This document shows, piece after piece, positions 23,533-36,356 of a stretch of 64,000 nt of DNA. Source of the DNA: Spinellus fusiger (lineage: Eukaryota > Mucoromycota > Mucoromycetes > Mucorales > Phycomycetaceae); NCBI GenBank assembly GCA_025094145.1, contig JALLLS010000007.1:558001-622000 (forward strand), written 5' to 3'. Positions within the stretch are counted from its first letter, which is position 1, and every line of letters starts with the position of its first letter. Made by a program: the position numbers and the translations under genes. The notes beneath the pieces are model-generated. The model did not search any database, was not told the DNA's origin, and worked only from the letters and a program-made list of their open reading frames with translations.

Positions 23533-26500
23533 TTTTTTTTCTGTCTCACAGTCTATCTCTCTGTGCTCTTTTTATACACCATTTCCGGAAATAGATGGCA
23601 CACTTGAAAAAAAATATTTACACAAATGAAATCTTTAGACTAAACACTGACTCAACTCATTTTACACGCCTACAAAATAAAGATAACATAACATCTATTG
23701 TGTGGTGTGCCAACGTCCACAGAGGTTCTTTATTTAAACAAGTTGAGCCTATTGAGCCCATTAAACACATTAAACACATTAAACACATTTGCATCTCTGA
23801 ATTCAAGTAGACACAGCTTTTAAAAGTCCAAGGAGACATAGCTCCAAGGCATCTACTCTTCCTGTAGTTGAAGTTTCTTCTTTTCATTGTTATTTCTCTC
23901 TCTTCATCCTACATTTGACGGCACACCAAGACTGCTTTATAGGATGAAGCTATGGGGATTAGAATGCAAAATACTCACAGCCCTAGTCACAACCTGTCGC
24001 TGGCTCTTTTCATTTGATCTAAAGTGTGGAGAGGAACATTGTCCATGTCAGTCCACTCCATCTCCAGAAGAGGTGTAGATAAGTCCATAGCAATAGCAGG
24101 TATCTCCCTCTGTTTCTCTGTAGTTTATGATCCAGAAAGACAGGGGAGCAAGAGGTTCGAGACAACACAAACGCATTCTCTTGTGATATGACCATAGGAT
24201 TGTCAAGGGGTGGTCTCTACAAGACATGTTCTTGTTCTAAGCAAGGTGTCAATGTCGTGTTGTTCTGATGTCTTGCTGTTTTCTATTTCTTTTTTGTCTA
24301 TATCGAACACCTTGCCTTATGATGTAGGACTGAAGGGATCAAGCATAGGTGCCAAGATATTTCTCTCTCTTCTGTTCTTGTCATACAACTACATCAAGAT
24401 CTGGCTTGAGAATAAAGAGTAATGTCTACCCTTATGACATGTTACAGTCATTGCATAGAATAGGGATAGATCAAGGTAGAATGCTATCCACAACAAGTAC
24501 ATCTGATCACATAAACATTAAACATTAAACTATCAACTATATGATAAACAGGTATGGGTGTTGTGAACATGGGCGGATAGAATTATTAGTATCAGTCATA
24601 TATGCTATGGACATGCTATGGACATGCTTCAAAATGAGTCACATCAACTTTTGTATGCAACAAGTAGAGGTAAGTAGCACATAGCCAGGCCCATTCAAAG
24701 TCTTACCTGTCAATGTTATTCTGTTCTTTATACTCAGGTCATTGCCCGGTGAAAACTAATATTGCAATTTCAAAAAGTAAAAGGCTGTGTGTGTGTGTGT
24801 TTTGGAAACCATGCTGCCTGCCTAGAAACCATGTTGCATGGATTTCCTGCCACTCGAGAAATATAGATTACATAAACACCAATTTGTAAGAGTCTGTGTC
24901 TTTACTGATTTACAACAATTCAATGTGAGCACAACATTTATATAAAGAGGATCGTGGAAGTAGTGTCAATGAGAATGGTGGCTCTGGGCCTATGGACTGT
25001 ATTGTTGATCCAAATGAATTCATTGTTGAGATGAGTGTAGCTTGCGACGGCTAGGCATAGCTATTCTTGTTTTTATTTTTTATTTTATTTTATTTTATCT
25101 AGTTAGCTGATCAGACGATTGGATATCTATTCAAACTTCTAAAAGGCATTAGAGGCATAGAGACCTGTCAGTTAGTGATTGTACGATCCAAAAACAAACA
25201 AACAAACAAACAATAGTTGAATATATCGAGTCATCCAACAACCTTTGATATTCTATACAGATTATAAATGGCAAATGTAAATTACAATTGCCATCATACT
25301 CATCTGATAAATACTACTAACTTTTGATTATTTTCATCATTAGAATCGGTTGTCTGTAGTGAATGCTTGAAAAATGCAGTCTCAAGTGAATCTGATCTGA
25401 ATTGCCCTATGCTGGTAGAAAAAGTCAAAGGATAAACACAGAATGTGATAATGTGCACTGTATTGTCCAGGATATGGCCAGATTCTTTGATCTGAAAATA
25501 AATAATGATAGATAATAGATAATAGATAATATATAATATATATAAAAAGAAGAAAAAAGAAGTGTATGGGTGCAGCAGCTGCAGCCAGGCAGTGGAGCAT
25601 CCCCATTCAACCTAATCACAGAGTGGTTAGACAGTATAATATGTGTCCTGATGGCATCTAGTGAAACAACTCAACCATCTCATGAATCTATACAACACTG
25701 CTTATGCCTTTATGAGAAGCAGGTGCAACCTTTTGCTGGGGAAAACCATACCTCCACTCTATCAAATAACACAGTCCAGCAAAGACCAAGAGACATCACA
25801 GTCGGGTGTGTAGATGGGAGAGACCAGACTTGAACTTCCTGGAAAATTGCACGTTTCTTGACAAGTCTGCCTTTGATGTAAATATGAAATACCCAAGGGC
25901 TTGGTCCAGAAAAGGCACTCGTGCTATTGATAAACGTAACACAGTATTAGAAATTACAGAAAATATACCCACATGGAAAGAGTTACCATAAACAACAGTA
26001 GGACAGGCACAGATAAACATATAGACCTCTTTTAATTTTAATACTAGGTACACTATTTATAGACCTTGGATATATACTAATTGACAATGTAACAGTAATT
26101 ATCATTAAAATAGTAACTTTCTTTCTATACCAATCATTCATAAAGCAGCCTATACTTATAATTAACTGACTAGCACGAATATTCCTACATCCTGTTATTT
26201 CAAATATGATACCACTGACTATTATAACTATTATAAGAAAATAAGCCATATGTAGTGTCTAAATCGATCATGGAAGTTTTGAACATGGGAAAAGAAAGAA
26301 AGAAAGAAAGAAAAAGATGAATTAAGAAGCTATCACAAGATCTTATAGTTACTATGCAATGCCTCATCACTTGGATGTATCTATTCTATTTCAGATAACA
26401 CTATGATGGTTGGTGTTTTGCTTTAGTTTCTCTAACTTTAGATAATTCTGATCTATCAAATAATTTCAAGCATCATAATAACTCCAAGGTTTGTTCTTAG

Positions 26501-26617
26501 TTCTAGAGTATCTAGTTATTTACTAGGCTTTCTATGTTTTCAATATATAGAGCATCATTAAAATATGCACCACTGCATGGAAAACAAAAATAATTAACAA
26601 TGATAAACATCTACATA
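23533..26617 (+). repeat. Left arm of a giant inverted repeat (about 3085 bp)
   Basis: Position x in this arm pairs with position 55681-x in the right arm. The match starts in the T-run at 23533 (partner 32148) and ends after CTACATA at 26617 (partner 29064). All open frames I compared have identical translations and exactly mirrored coordinates, so there are no length differences between the arms. A CA/GT repeat and an AAAG repeat have the same unit count in both. The arm contains a DDE transposase fragment but no intact gene. Confidence 0.95.
25800..25991 (+). pseudogene. DDE transposase fragment (IS630/Tc1-like), left arm copy
   Basis: The frame reads CRWERPDLNFLENCTFLDKS, then AFDVNMKYPRAWSRKGTRAI. 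This resembles the region around the first catalytic Asp of IS630-type fungal transposases (consensus around FxDESAFxxNxxRxxAWxxKGxxA). Glu after the catalytic Asp is Lys here. The frame stops after about 60 residues, and I find no second or third catalytic residue, so this is a relic. The family call is moderate. Confidence 0.45.
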
Positions 26618-29063
26618 ATGATATTAGTCCTATAAGTCTTACACGTATCTCAATAATGAGCAGGATTAGATCCACCATTTATTATTTGATTATTTATACA
26701 TACCAATTATTAAACTATACATGAAAATAGACGTTTATATCCCTAGATTGGTATTATCATCTTAACTTTATGATTTTATTATTCAACAGGATTGATACCA
26801 GTAGTTATTTCAAGATTTGTAAGTAAATATTTTCATCTAGCCCTCACCATAAGATAAATTAATGAAAGAAATATAACCGATGCCTTTCAAGATCCAAGCT
26901 ATTTTGATACTAAAATAATAATATACACGATTCTTTTCTCTGTCTATAACAATTTTTTATTATTATTATAATGTCTCAATCATCCAAGACCGTAAATATA
27001 TTTTCCAATACCCCTGAGATATATTGGAAATATACTGGCCTTGAGATTTGTTCAGTCATTCTCCAGGAGGTACTGAAAAATAACAACACCCTGGCCGAGA
27101 CATCTCGTATGTATAACATCCCTCCTATCACTGTAAAAGACATCATAAAGCATTAAAGAAGACAGGCTCAGTGGTGTCTTTTCCCAAGAGTGTCCAAAAG
27201 AATTTTTGACGACAGGACCCTAAGATAGTTGAAGAAAACTGTCATGAATAATCCACAACAAACTATGGAGGCTGTCAGGGCAAACATGACCATCAAGATC
27301 TCAAGATCAACTTTTGATAGATACCTTGATAAAATAGGTTTCCATTCACTCATTCCAGTGGTGAAATATCTTTTAACAAAGAAGAACATGGCGAGACCTT
27401 AATAATCTTGTGAGCAGTGATAGAGGTTGTCTAGTTGGATGAGCCCAGAGCTGAACTCATGAGTTATGACAGAGGTACCAAAGTAATTAGGCAGCTCAGC
27501 ACGGCTTTCCAGCCTAAAAAAATATATAAAAAAAAGGTAGTTTGGAGGTGGTGGTGTGATGGTATAAGCTTCTTCAATGGGAAGGGTTTTGAGAGATGAA
27601 TTGTAATGGAGGGTGGGATAGACTCCAACAAGTGCATTAATGTCTTGGGAGAAGCCTAATGCCCCGAGCTCGAGCGTCTCTCTCTCCTAAACCCTTGACT
27701 TATTTACCGCCTGCAGAAGGACAATGTAAGACCCTATACGAACAAGGCAACTCAATTAGAGAGTAGTTAATGGTATAATAATAACTCTTTACTGACTCTC
27801 TCAAAATCCCGATCTCAATCCAATGAAGCATCTTTGGGTCCACTTCAAGAAGACCGTTAGAAAAAAAACAGAAGGGTGTATACTACCAAGGAAAATCTGG
27901 AGGCTACCCTAATGCTGAAATGGGGCAAAATATCAAAGTCAATAGACACCCTCATTGCCAGTATGGGTTGGATATACCAGGCAGTGATAGATGCCAAAGG
28001 TGACCACAGTGACTATTAATTAACCTTACAATAAAACCACTTTTATGTATTATAAACACTCTTCTATGTATTTATTGAAGGTTTTATGCTTCTATCTGAT
28101 GGAGTCATAAAGTTATAACACTATTAAGATAAACTAAAAAAAACTAGAAAAGGAATTCTACATTTAAAACCGTCGGTTACATTTCTTTTGTCACTTTATT
28201 TATCGGTCAATTTTTACTTCTTTTTTTTGCATGCACCATTATCTTTTGCTAGTAGTGCGCCAATAATCTATGAATAAAGTGTAAAACAGGTATTATTTAC
28301 CGATATAAATCTTGCATATCTACATATTTCTATACCTAAAAACAATGATTTTATATCAATTTTTCAGCATAGAAAGCATTATAAGACATAAGTTCATGTT
28401 ATAAAGATTAATATGAATTTTCTATATATTGAAACTATGGTGTTCACCAAGACAATATACTGTAAGACTTCTTTTATAGTATAAATACGATTTTACAGTG
28501 TTATATCATACTAAAATACAGACGTTGTTTAAGTAAATGATTGTATCTGATAAAAAATACTCGTTTTACTAAGAGGTATTGTTAATATCTAGAAATTATT
28601 TAGCCTGGTACACCTTATTACCTGATATTAATAGATTACAGAGATATAACCATCTTGCTTTCAACATTTAGATAATCTCTAATACTGTGAGAGATAAACT
28701 ATTTTATTTTTTCATTAAAGAAACAGAAGTATTAAATAGATTTTTATTAGAATAATTTTTATATTTAATGATAAATCCTTGTATTATAAAGATGGTAGTT
28801 CTTACTTAGAAGAGCCATCATAATCATCAAAATAGAAACTATTATCATTATCTTTCTAAATCATTCTAATGACAAGCATGATGGATATTTTACTTATTTA
28901 ATAATTAAGAGATCTAATATATGATGTTTTCATGATATTATAGACTACTAAGTACTATATAATTATATTAATGAAACGTCCTGATAAGACTTTATTACTA
29001 AAACTAGATTTACACGTTAAAGATATAAACAAGTCCTCAGAGTATATTCAGCATTTATAGATA
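26618..29063. other. Spacer of the giant inverted repeat
   Basis: This 2446-bp single-copy segment separates the two arms. It contains the Tc1-like relic (26971-28020) and about 1 kb of AT-rich sequence without recognisable genes. The sequence after the relic (28093-28190) resembles that after another relic near 58330-58430, so the element extends beyond its coding region. Confidence 0.7.
26971..28020 (+). pseudogene. Degenerate Tc1/mariner-like transposase in the palindrome centre
   Basis: Pieces in several frames resemble a Tc1-type transposase in the right order. There is an N-terminal helix-turn-helix-like part (ICSVILQEVLKNNNTLAETS), a second part (MEAVRANMTIKISRSTFDRY), and an ending GLDIPGSDRCQR/VIDAKGDHSDY equivalent to the usual C-terminal VIDAKG. 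Many stops and frameshifts interrupt it, so it is dead. It is unrelated in sequence to the intact element at 61061, but it resembles the relic at 57104-57990. Confidence 0.7.
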
Positions 29064-32000
29064 TATGTAGATGTTTATCATTGTTAATTATTTTTGTTTT
29101 CCATGCAGTGGTGCATATTTTAATGATGCTCTATATATTGAAAACATAGAAAGCCTAGTAAATAACTAGATACTCTAGAACTAAGAACAAACCTTGGAGT
29201 TATTATGATGCTTGAAATTATTTGATAGATCAGAATTATCTAAAGTTAGAGAAACTAAAGCAAAACACCAACCATCATAGTGTTATCTGAAATAGAATAG
29301 ATACATCCAAGTGATGAGGCATTGCATAGTAACTATAAGATCTTGTGATAGCTTCTTAATTCATCTTTTTCTTTCTTTCTTTCTTTCTTTTCCCATGTTC
29401 AAAACTTCCATGATCGATTTAGACACTACATATGGCTTATTTTCTTATAATAGTTATAATAGTCAGTGGTATCATATTTGAAATAACAGGATGTAGGAAT
29501 ATTCGTGCTAGTCAGTTAATTATAAGTATAGGCTGCTTTATGAATGATTGGTATAGAAAGAAAGTTACTATTTTAATGATAATTACTGTTACATTGTCAA
29601 TTAGTATATATCCAAGGTCTATAAATAGTGTACCTAGTATTAAAATTAAAAGAGGTCTATATGTTTATCTGTGCCTGTCCTACTGTTGTTTATGGTAACT
29701 CTTTCCATGTGGGTATATTTTCTGTAATTTCTAATACTGTGTTACGTTTATCAATAGCACGAGTGCCTTTTCTGGACCAAGCCCTTGGGTATTTCATATT
29801 TACATCAAAGGCAGACTTGTCAAGAAACGTGCAATTTTCCAGGAAGTTCAAGTCTGGTCTCTCCCATCTACACACCCGACTGTGATGTCTCTTGGTCTTT
29901 GCTGGACTGTGTTATTTGATAGAGTGGAGGTATGGTTTTCCCCAGCAAAAGGTTGCACCTGCTTCTCATAAAGGCATAAGCAGTGTTGTATAGATTCATG
30001 AGATGGTTGAGTTGTTTCACTAGATGCCATCAGGACACATATTATACTGTCTAACCACTCTGTGATTAGGTTGAATGGGGATGCTCCACTGCCTGGCTGC
30101 AGCTGCTGCACCCATACACTTCTTTTTTCTTCTTTTTATATATATTATATATTATCTATTATCTATTATCTATCATTATTTATTTTCAGATCAAAGAATC
30201 TGGCCATATCCTGGACAATACAGTGCACATTATCACATTCTGTGTTTATCCTTTGACTTTTTCTACCAGCATAGGGCAATTCAGATCAGATTCACTTGAG
30301 ACTGCATTTTTCAAGCATTCACTACAGACAACCGATTCTAATGATGAAAATAATCAAAAGTTAGTAGTATTTATCAGATGAGTATGATGGCAATTGTAAT
30401 TTACATTTGCCATTTATAATCTGTATAGAATATCAAAGGTTGTTGGATGACTCGATATATTCAACTATTGTTTGTTTGTTTGTTTGTTTTTGGATCGTAC
30501 AATCACTAACTGACAGGTCTCTATGCCTCTAATGCCTTTTAGAAGTTTGAATAGATATCCAATCGTCTGATCAGCTAACTAGATAAAATAAAATAAAATA
30601 AAAAATAAAAACAAGAATAGCTATGCCTAGCCGTCGCAAGCTACACTCATCTCAACAATGAATTCATTTGGATCAACAATACAGTCCATAGGCCCAGAGC
30701 CACCATTCTCATTGACACTACTTCCACGATCCTCTTTATATAAATGTTGTGCTCACATTGAATTGTTGTAAATCAGTAAAGACACAGACTCTTACAAATT
30801 GGTGTTTATGTAATCTATATTTCTCGAGTGGCAGGAAATCCATGCAACATGGTTTCTAGGCAGGCAGCATGGTTTCCAAAACACACACACACACAGCCTT
30901 TTACTTTTTGAAATTGCAATATTAGTTTTCACCGGGCAATGACCTGAGTATAAAGAACAGAATAACATTGACAGGTAAGACTTTGAATGGGCCTGGCTAT
31001 GTGCTACTTACCTCTACTTGTTGCATACAAAAGTTGATGTGACTCATTTTGAAGCATGTCCATAGCATGTCCATAGCATATATGACTGATACTAATAATT
31101 CTATCCGCCCATGTTCACAACACCCATACCTGTTTATCATATAGTTGATAGTTTAATGTTTAATGTTTATGTGATCAGATGTACTTGTTGTGGATAGCAT
31201 TCTACCTTGATCTATCCCTATTCTATGCAATGACTGTAACATGTCATAAGGGTAGACATTACTCTTTATTCTCAAGCCAGATCTTGATGTAGTTGTATGA
31301 CAAGAACAGAAGAGAGAGAAATATCTTGGCACCTATGCTTGATCCCTTCAGTCCTACATCATAAGGCAAGGTGTTCGATATAGACAAAAAAGAAATAGAA
31401 AACAGCAAGACATCAGAACAACACGACATTGACACCTTGCTTAGAACAAGAACATGTCTTGTAGAGACCACCCCTTGACAATCCTATGGTCATATCACAA
31501 GAGAATGCGTTTGTGTTGTCTCGAACCTCTTGCTCCCCTGTCTTTCTGGATCATAAACTACAGAGAAACAGAGGGAGATACCTGCTATTGCTATGGACTT
31601 ATCTACACCTCTTCTGGAGATGGAGTGGACTGACATGGACAATGTTCCTCTCCACACTTTAGATCAAATGAAAAGAGCCAGCGACAGGTTGTGACTAGGG
31701 CTGTGAGTATTTTGCATTCTAATCCCCATAGCTTCATCCTATAAAGCAGTCTTGGTGTGCCGTCAAATGTAGGATGAAGAGAGAGAAATAACAATGAAAA
31801 GAAGAAACTTCAACTACAGGAAGAGTAGATGCCTTGGAGCTATGTCTCCTTGGACTTTTAAAAGCTGTGTCTACTTGAATTCAGAGATGCAAATGTGTTT
31901 AATGTGTTTAATGTGTTTAATGGGCTCAATAGGCTCAACTTGTTTAAATAAAGAACCTCTGTGGACGTTGGCACACCACACAATAGATGTTATGTTATCT

Positions 32001-32148
32001 TTATTTTGTAGGCGTGTAAAATGAGTTGAGTCAGTGTTTAGTCTAAAGATTTCATTTGTGTAAATATTTTTTTTCAAGTGTGCCATCTATTTCCGGAAAT
32101 GGTGTATAAAAAGAGCACAGAGAGATAGACTGTGAGACAGAAAAAAAA
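29064..32148 (-). repeat. Right arm of a giant inverted repeat (about 3085 bp)
   Basis: This is the reverse complement of 23533-26617 with no indel in the ORFs and repeats compared. At the outer edge the arms diverge inside an A-run: the left side continues GACATCAAG on the opposite strand and the right side AGGCACTCAA. See the left arm for content. Confidence 0.95.
29690..29881 (-). pseudogene. DDE transposase fragment, right arm copy
   Basis: Mirror copy of the fragment in the left arm, with an identical translation. It is broken in the same way, which shows that the fragment had decayed before the arm was duplicated. Confidence 0.45.
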
Positions 32149-35100
32149 AGGCACTCAATAAAGCAGTCTATCACATAAGGTCCATTCTTACTTCTTTTCC
32201 CCCTTCCTTTTCCTATCTTTTTCTTCTTCTTAGTATTGGAAAGAGGGAGACAATAGAATCCGCTATTTGTCATGTTCTTTGAAAGTACTTCTAAATTACT
32301 CTCCAGCCTATGAGAAGAGAGAGAGCGTAGATTAATAGCTTAGTGCCATTGACTTTGTCCCATTTTATAAGATCACAAAGATTATAAAGCCATCTATAGA
32401 ATAAGTTGCATCACTGGCTCACTGAATTCTAAAGGTGTCAAGACAAAACAGTGCATCTGGCCTATGTATGTTTACCAAATCCATGCAAACACAATGCACA
32501 TTTATAAAATAAAAACATAAAAAACTATCATCATGTTATTGCACAATCGTAAATTAAGCATGTATGCTCTTTTGCCTTTTTCTTTTCTTTTGCATTATGG
32601 TGTTTCTCTTGGGAACTTTTTTTTTATGACATGAATAAGTCTGCATGGACGGGTCTATGTGAATAGGTCTACATTGACTCATCTACTGTTTCACTTACTG
32701 AATGACATGTGTTGTGGGAAAGTATAAAGTGCTATTGAAAACTCAGTCGATAAAATAAGCCATTCTGTTTCATTTTGGAGGATAGTAGCCGCGTGGTTTC
32801 TGATAAATAATAATAAAAAAGATATATAAACCCAAATAGCTATTCTAACGTAACAAAGAGTTGTCTCATCATGGAATAACTAAACATAGCAATAAAGCGA
32901 AATCATTTAGTTATTTTGGGAGACAATGGTTGTTAAGTATTTCCGCAGGATGAAATTGTTTTTCTCCTTGAAGTTTTCTTGCTATTTTATTATTATTTGT
33001 TATTTTATTATTATTGGTTATTTGCTTGATCGCTGTTTTTAGACTTACTCGTGCCTTGTTTCATTCTATTGCAAAGGAGAGAGGCCTATTGTATTTGTAG
33101 AAAGACATCAGCTCACTCTTACCCCATGCCACGAACATAAAGTGTATGTGTTGTATGTGTGTGCTTAGTATTTTTCTTTTTCTTTTTCTTTTTCTTTTTT
33201 TTTCGATGGACCAAGGGAGGGTATGTTGGTTTTTAATGAGAGGTGTCTAAACATCGAGCCGAGGGAATCTGAGCCCCATAATGATCTAACCAAGAAGAGG
33301 ACCCTTGTTTTTATTGAACAGAGTACAATCGACTGCCTAAACCATGTCAGGGTCATGATCAAATACCAGACACACTTCAGACTGAAATGGGGTGAGGTGA
33401 ATGAACTTATGTTTAGATATGAAGTAAGAGCCACTGCATTTCATTCAAGCTAAAACATAACCAAGATTTATTCTTCCGCTATGCCTGCAGGTTACCAATG
33501 AAACTATTTTGCAAGTGCATCTTACTTGACTAGCTCATACTAAAAAGGAGATGCATATTTAGTTTGATTCTGTCAGACAAGCACAATAAATTGATAGAAA
33601 AAGGAAATCCATAAATTGCGCTGGTCAAAACGTGGTAAGGAAGGTTACATGCAACGATACAAGTAATGACAGCAAGATATGAGTGATAAAGTTTTGCTGT
33701 AGACTATGGATATATAAATATAAAGATGAATCGAGCCACTTTTCCTTTATGTAACATGCATTCTCTACACCACAACACTGTCACTTGCTCATAGTGTAGG
33801 AGGAGTGGGGGAGTTGGGAGTTGGGAGTTGGGAGTTGGCGTGAGGGGAGTTGGAGTCTCCATCTTGTTGTGTTTTGATTGTTCTGTCTCTTGTTTCTATT
33901 AAGAAATACGAGGAGAGTGGGCTACATAAAGCGTCTTTTTTATTATTATTAGCAAATGCTCGACACTCTTCTTTGTCATTCAAGTCTGTAGAATTAGCCG
34001 GTATTCCGGAATGGTGTCACCGTCTCTTTGCTTTGTCTCTGTCTAAAGAAAGAAAGAAGAAAAAAAAGGGAAACTATAGATACATAAAAAAGCAAGATGT
34101 AATAGGTAATAGGTGACACGTCGTACGCTGAATAAGTGATAAAGTCATGCTTAAAGGTTACTTGCTGTCCTACACTCATTTGTCTGGAGGCTATCCACAA
34201 AGAAGGATCAACACACCTTAGTATTACATAATGGTGAACGGCTCCATTTTCCTAAACTGTTCTATACTTGAATTTGACTTTCCATGTCCTATTTTATACA
34301 GTGATGGCACTGAATTAATAGATAATAATAGTCATAGTCATAGTCATAGTCATAGTCATAGTCATAGTCATAATAATAACAGTAATAATAATAATAATAA
34401 TAATAACACTAATAATAACACTAATAATAACACTAATAATAAAAAGGATCATCCAATCGACAGCAGAACATCCCATTGTCTGTCACCGAGACCTCTTCTC
34501 TCTTATTTCTTCATCAGCAATGTTCTTTGGGTCCTATCGATGAGTGTAACAGTGGCGCACTCAGTTGTCCGACATACCGTTATCATGCCGTATGCGGAGT
34601 CAAAAGAGTAAGACGAGTACTCGTGACGCTGAATGTTGCTAAAACAAGGGCTGTACACACAGGCACACATATCTATACACAAAGGTATAGATAGAAATAT
34701 AGATGTAGATGTAGATGTAGATGGAAATGTAGATAGAAATGTAGATAGAAATGTGGATAGAAATGTGGATAGAAATGTGGATTGAGCTATAGATTGAACC
34801 ATAGATATATACAAGCACACTTACATAATGTGCACTCTCTCTCTACAGATATAGAATAGACACACCTATAGGAGTGTAGATAGACATAGCAAGAGACAGA
34901 AATAGAAGTAAACTTACACACGAATTTACAATGACACACAGAGAGGTTTGAGCACTAGGAGTTCATTTTAATAAAAGCAGGCGGCGTAAAATAAAGGGGG
35001 GGAGGGGGGGGAGGAGGGGAGTTCGCACTCGACATGTGTTGACGAGTGTTGTATTCCTAAATGATAATTCCTGGAGTCTTATTTTGTACGTTTTAAGTTC

Positions 35101-35231
35101 CCTTGTGTCAAACAAGCCATTCAATTAAAGTTTAAAAGAAACACTCATTACATTTCTCTTTCTCTTCTTTTCTTTCTCTTCTTTGAATTATTCTACGCTC
35201 AACTCTCCACTCTTGCCCACCACCACACACA
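32149..35231. other. Repeat-rich spacer, no confident gene
   Basis: A plus-strand frame at 33223-33453 (76 aa) has ordinary composition but no family I know. A possible Cys-rich exon lies at about 34521-34610 (QCSLGPIDECNSGALSCPTY follows a good acceptor), but no gene around it could be built. Repeats include GGGAGTTGGGAGTT units (33808-33840), AGTCAT and AATAAC arrays (34330-34440), an AGATGTAG/AAATGTAG array (34690-34790) and a G-rich block (34996-35025) upstream of the cyclin. Confidence 0.45.
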
Positions 35232-36356
35232 ATGGCGCTCCATCTCATACCACACCAAGAGCTTCCTGACCTTTGTGCTGTTGTCTTGCAATCACTATGG
35301 AGAAGTGATCCATGGCAAGATCAGCGCTATTTACATTTATCAGCCTTCTGTCGAACCTTACTTGTCATTGTGGAAGCATCACCTACTGTTGTCTACACAA
35401 GGTAAAATAAGAATAAGAATAAGAATAATGTAGAATATAGAATATAGAATATAAAATATAAAATATAGAATATAAAATATAGAATATAAAATATAGAATA
35501 TAAAATATAAAATATAAAATATAAAATATAAAATATAAAATATAAAATATAAAATATAAAATATAAAATACAATATACAATATACAATATACAATATACA
35601 ATATACAAAACCACATTCACCTCATACATTGTGTTGCACTTCTACTGACACTTATGTACCAACAATAGTCTCAAGTACGTTCAGAACTTTCTTGCCACTC
35701 CACCCAACCGAAGTCTTTATGGTTCCGAGCGTTCTATTTTCACCGTTGCACTTATGCTTGCACACAAATATCTTGAAAATGATGTGTCACCTGATCCAGT
35801 AAGGCAATTTTACTATTCTATTTTGCCTATTTACTTATCTTCCTGTCAGGAATATTGGTCTCAGGCTTCTTTAATTCCAGTCGCTGAATTAGTGTGTCTA
35901 GAATTAGAGTTCTTACATCGACATGACTTGCACATCGACAACGCATTGTTTCATACTTGGATCCTGCATTGCAACTTGCTCTATGAATCCTACACTCTCC
36001 TTGCCTCCCAAATTGCCATCTCGTCCTCTTTTTCATACACAGCAATAGACACACCCATAGAGAATGTCACTTGTGCCCCTAGCCAAAAGACACTACTGCT
36101 TCAAGAGTCCTTTGAATATGTGCCTAAACTGGAGTGTCAGGATATTGACTCAAGTATGCCACTGACACCCGAATGTATTCAAAACTCCTACTGGAATATT
36201 GAAACTACATTACCGATGATTATGCAGCCTTACTATTATAGTACCGATATCAATGGTTGCGATGATGATTCCGATGACATGTTTGAATCTGCCTTGTATT
36301 CAGTACCTCCTCTCTCGTGGCACCCAACTTCCTGTGATTCATTTGTAGGGTTTTAG
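35232..36356 (+). CDS. Cyclin, Pho80/Pcl-like
   Basis: The predicted 268-residue protein comes from three exons in phase: 35232-35401, 35669-35798 and 35850-36356. The cyclin box is recognisable from LKYVQNFLATPP, GSERSIFTVALMLAHKYLEN and EYWSQASLIPVAELVCLELEFL, the pattern of Pho80/Pcl-type and related fungal cyclins. These partner Pho85-type kinases in phosphate sensing, polarity or cell-cycle control. The C-terminal half has no recognisable second fold and ends in an acidic, aromatic tail. Intron 2 is exactly 51 nt without in-frame stops, so its retention would add 17 residues. Intron 1 holds an AATATAAAAT array. The exact cyclin subclass is inferred. Confidence 0.78.
35426..35606. repeat. 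AATATAAAAT/AATATACAAT minisatellite in cyclin intron 1
   Basis: About 18 copies of a ten-base unit drift from GAATATAGAATATAAAAT through pure AAAATATAAA to CAATATACAATA. Reading frames through it give only Ile/Tyr/Phe/Leu repeats, which are not regarded as coding. Confidence 0.9.

Noticed and set aside
23533..32148. Giant inverted repeat as an organellar or rDNA inverted repeat
   Set aside because: No rRNA, tRNA or organellar gene is seen in the arms; the content is transposon relics and AT-rich DNA.
23533..32148. Palindrome as a Maverick or Starship-type giant element
   Set aside because: No polymerase, integrase, capsid-like or tyrosine-recombinase gene is present in the arms or spacer.
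33223..33453. 76-residue frame between palindrome and cyclin as a gene
   Set aside because: Ordinary composition but no family, no splice partners and no neighbouring conserved exons.
35379..35629. Ile/Tyr/Phe repeat frames
   Set aside because: They come from an AT minisatellite in the cyclin intron and have no conserved residues.
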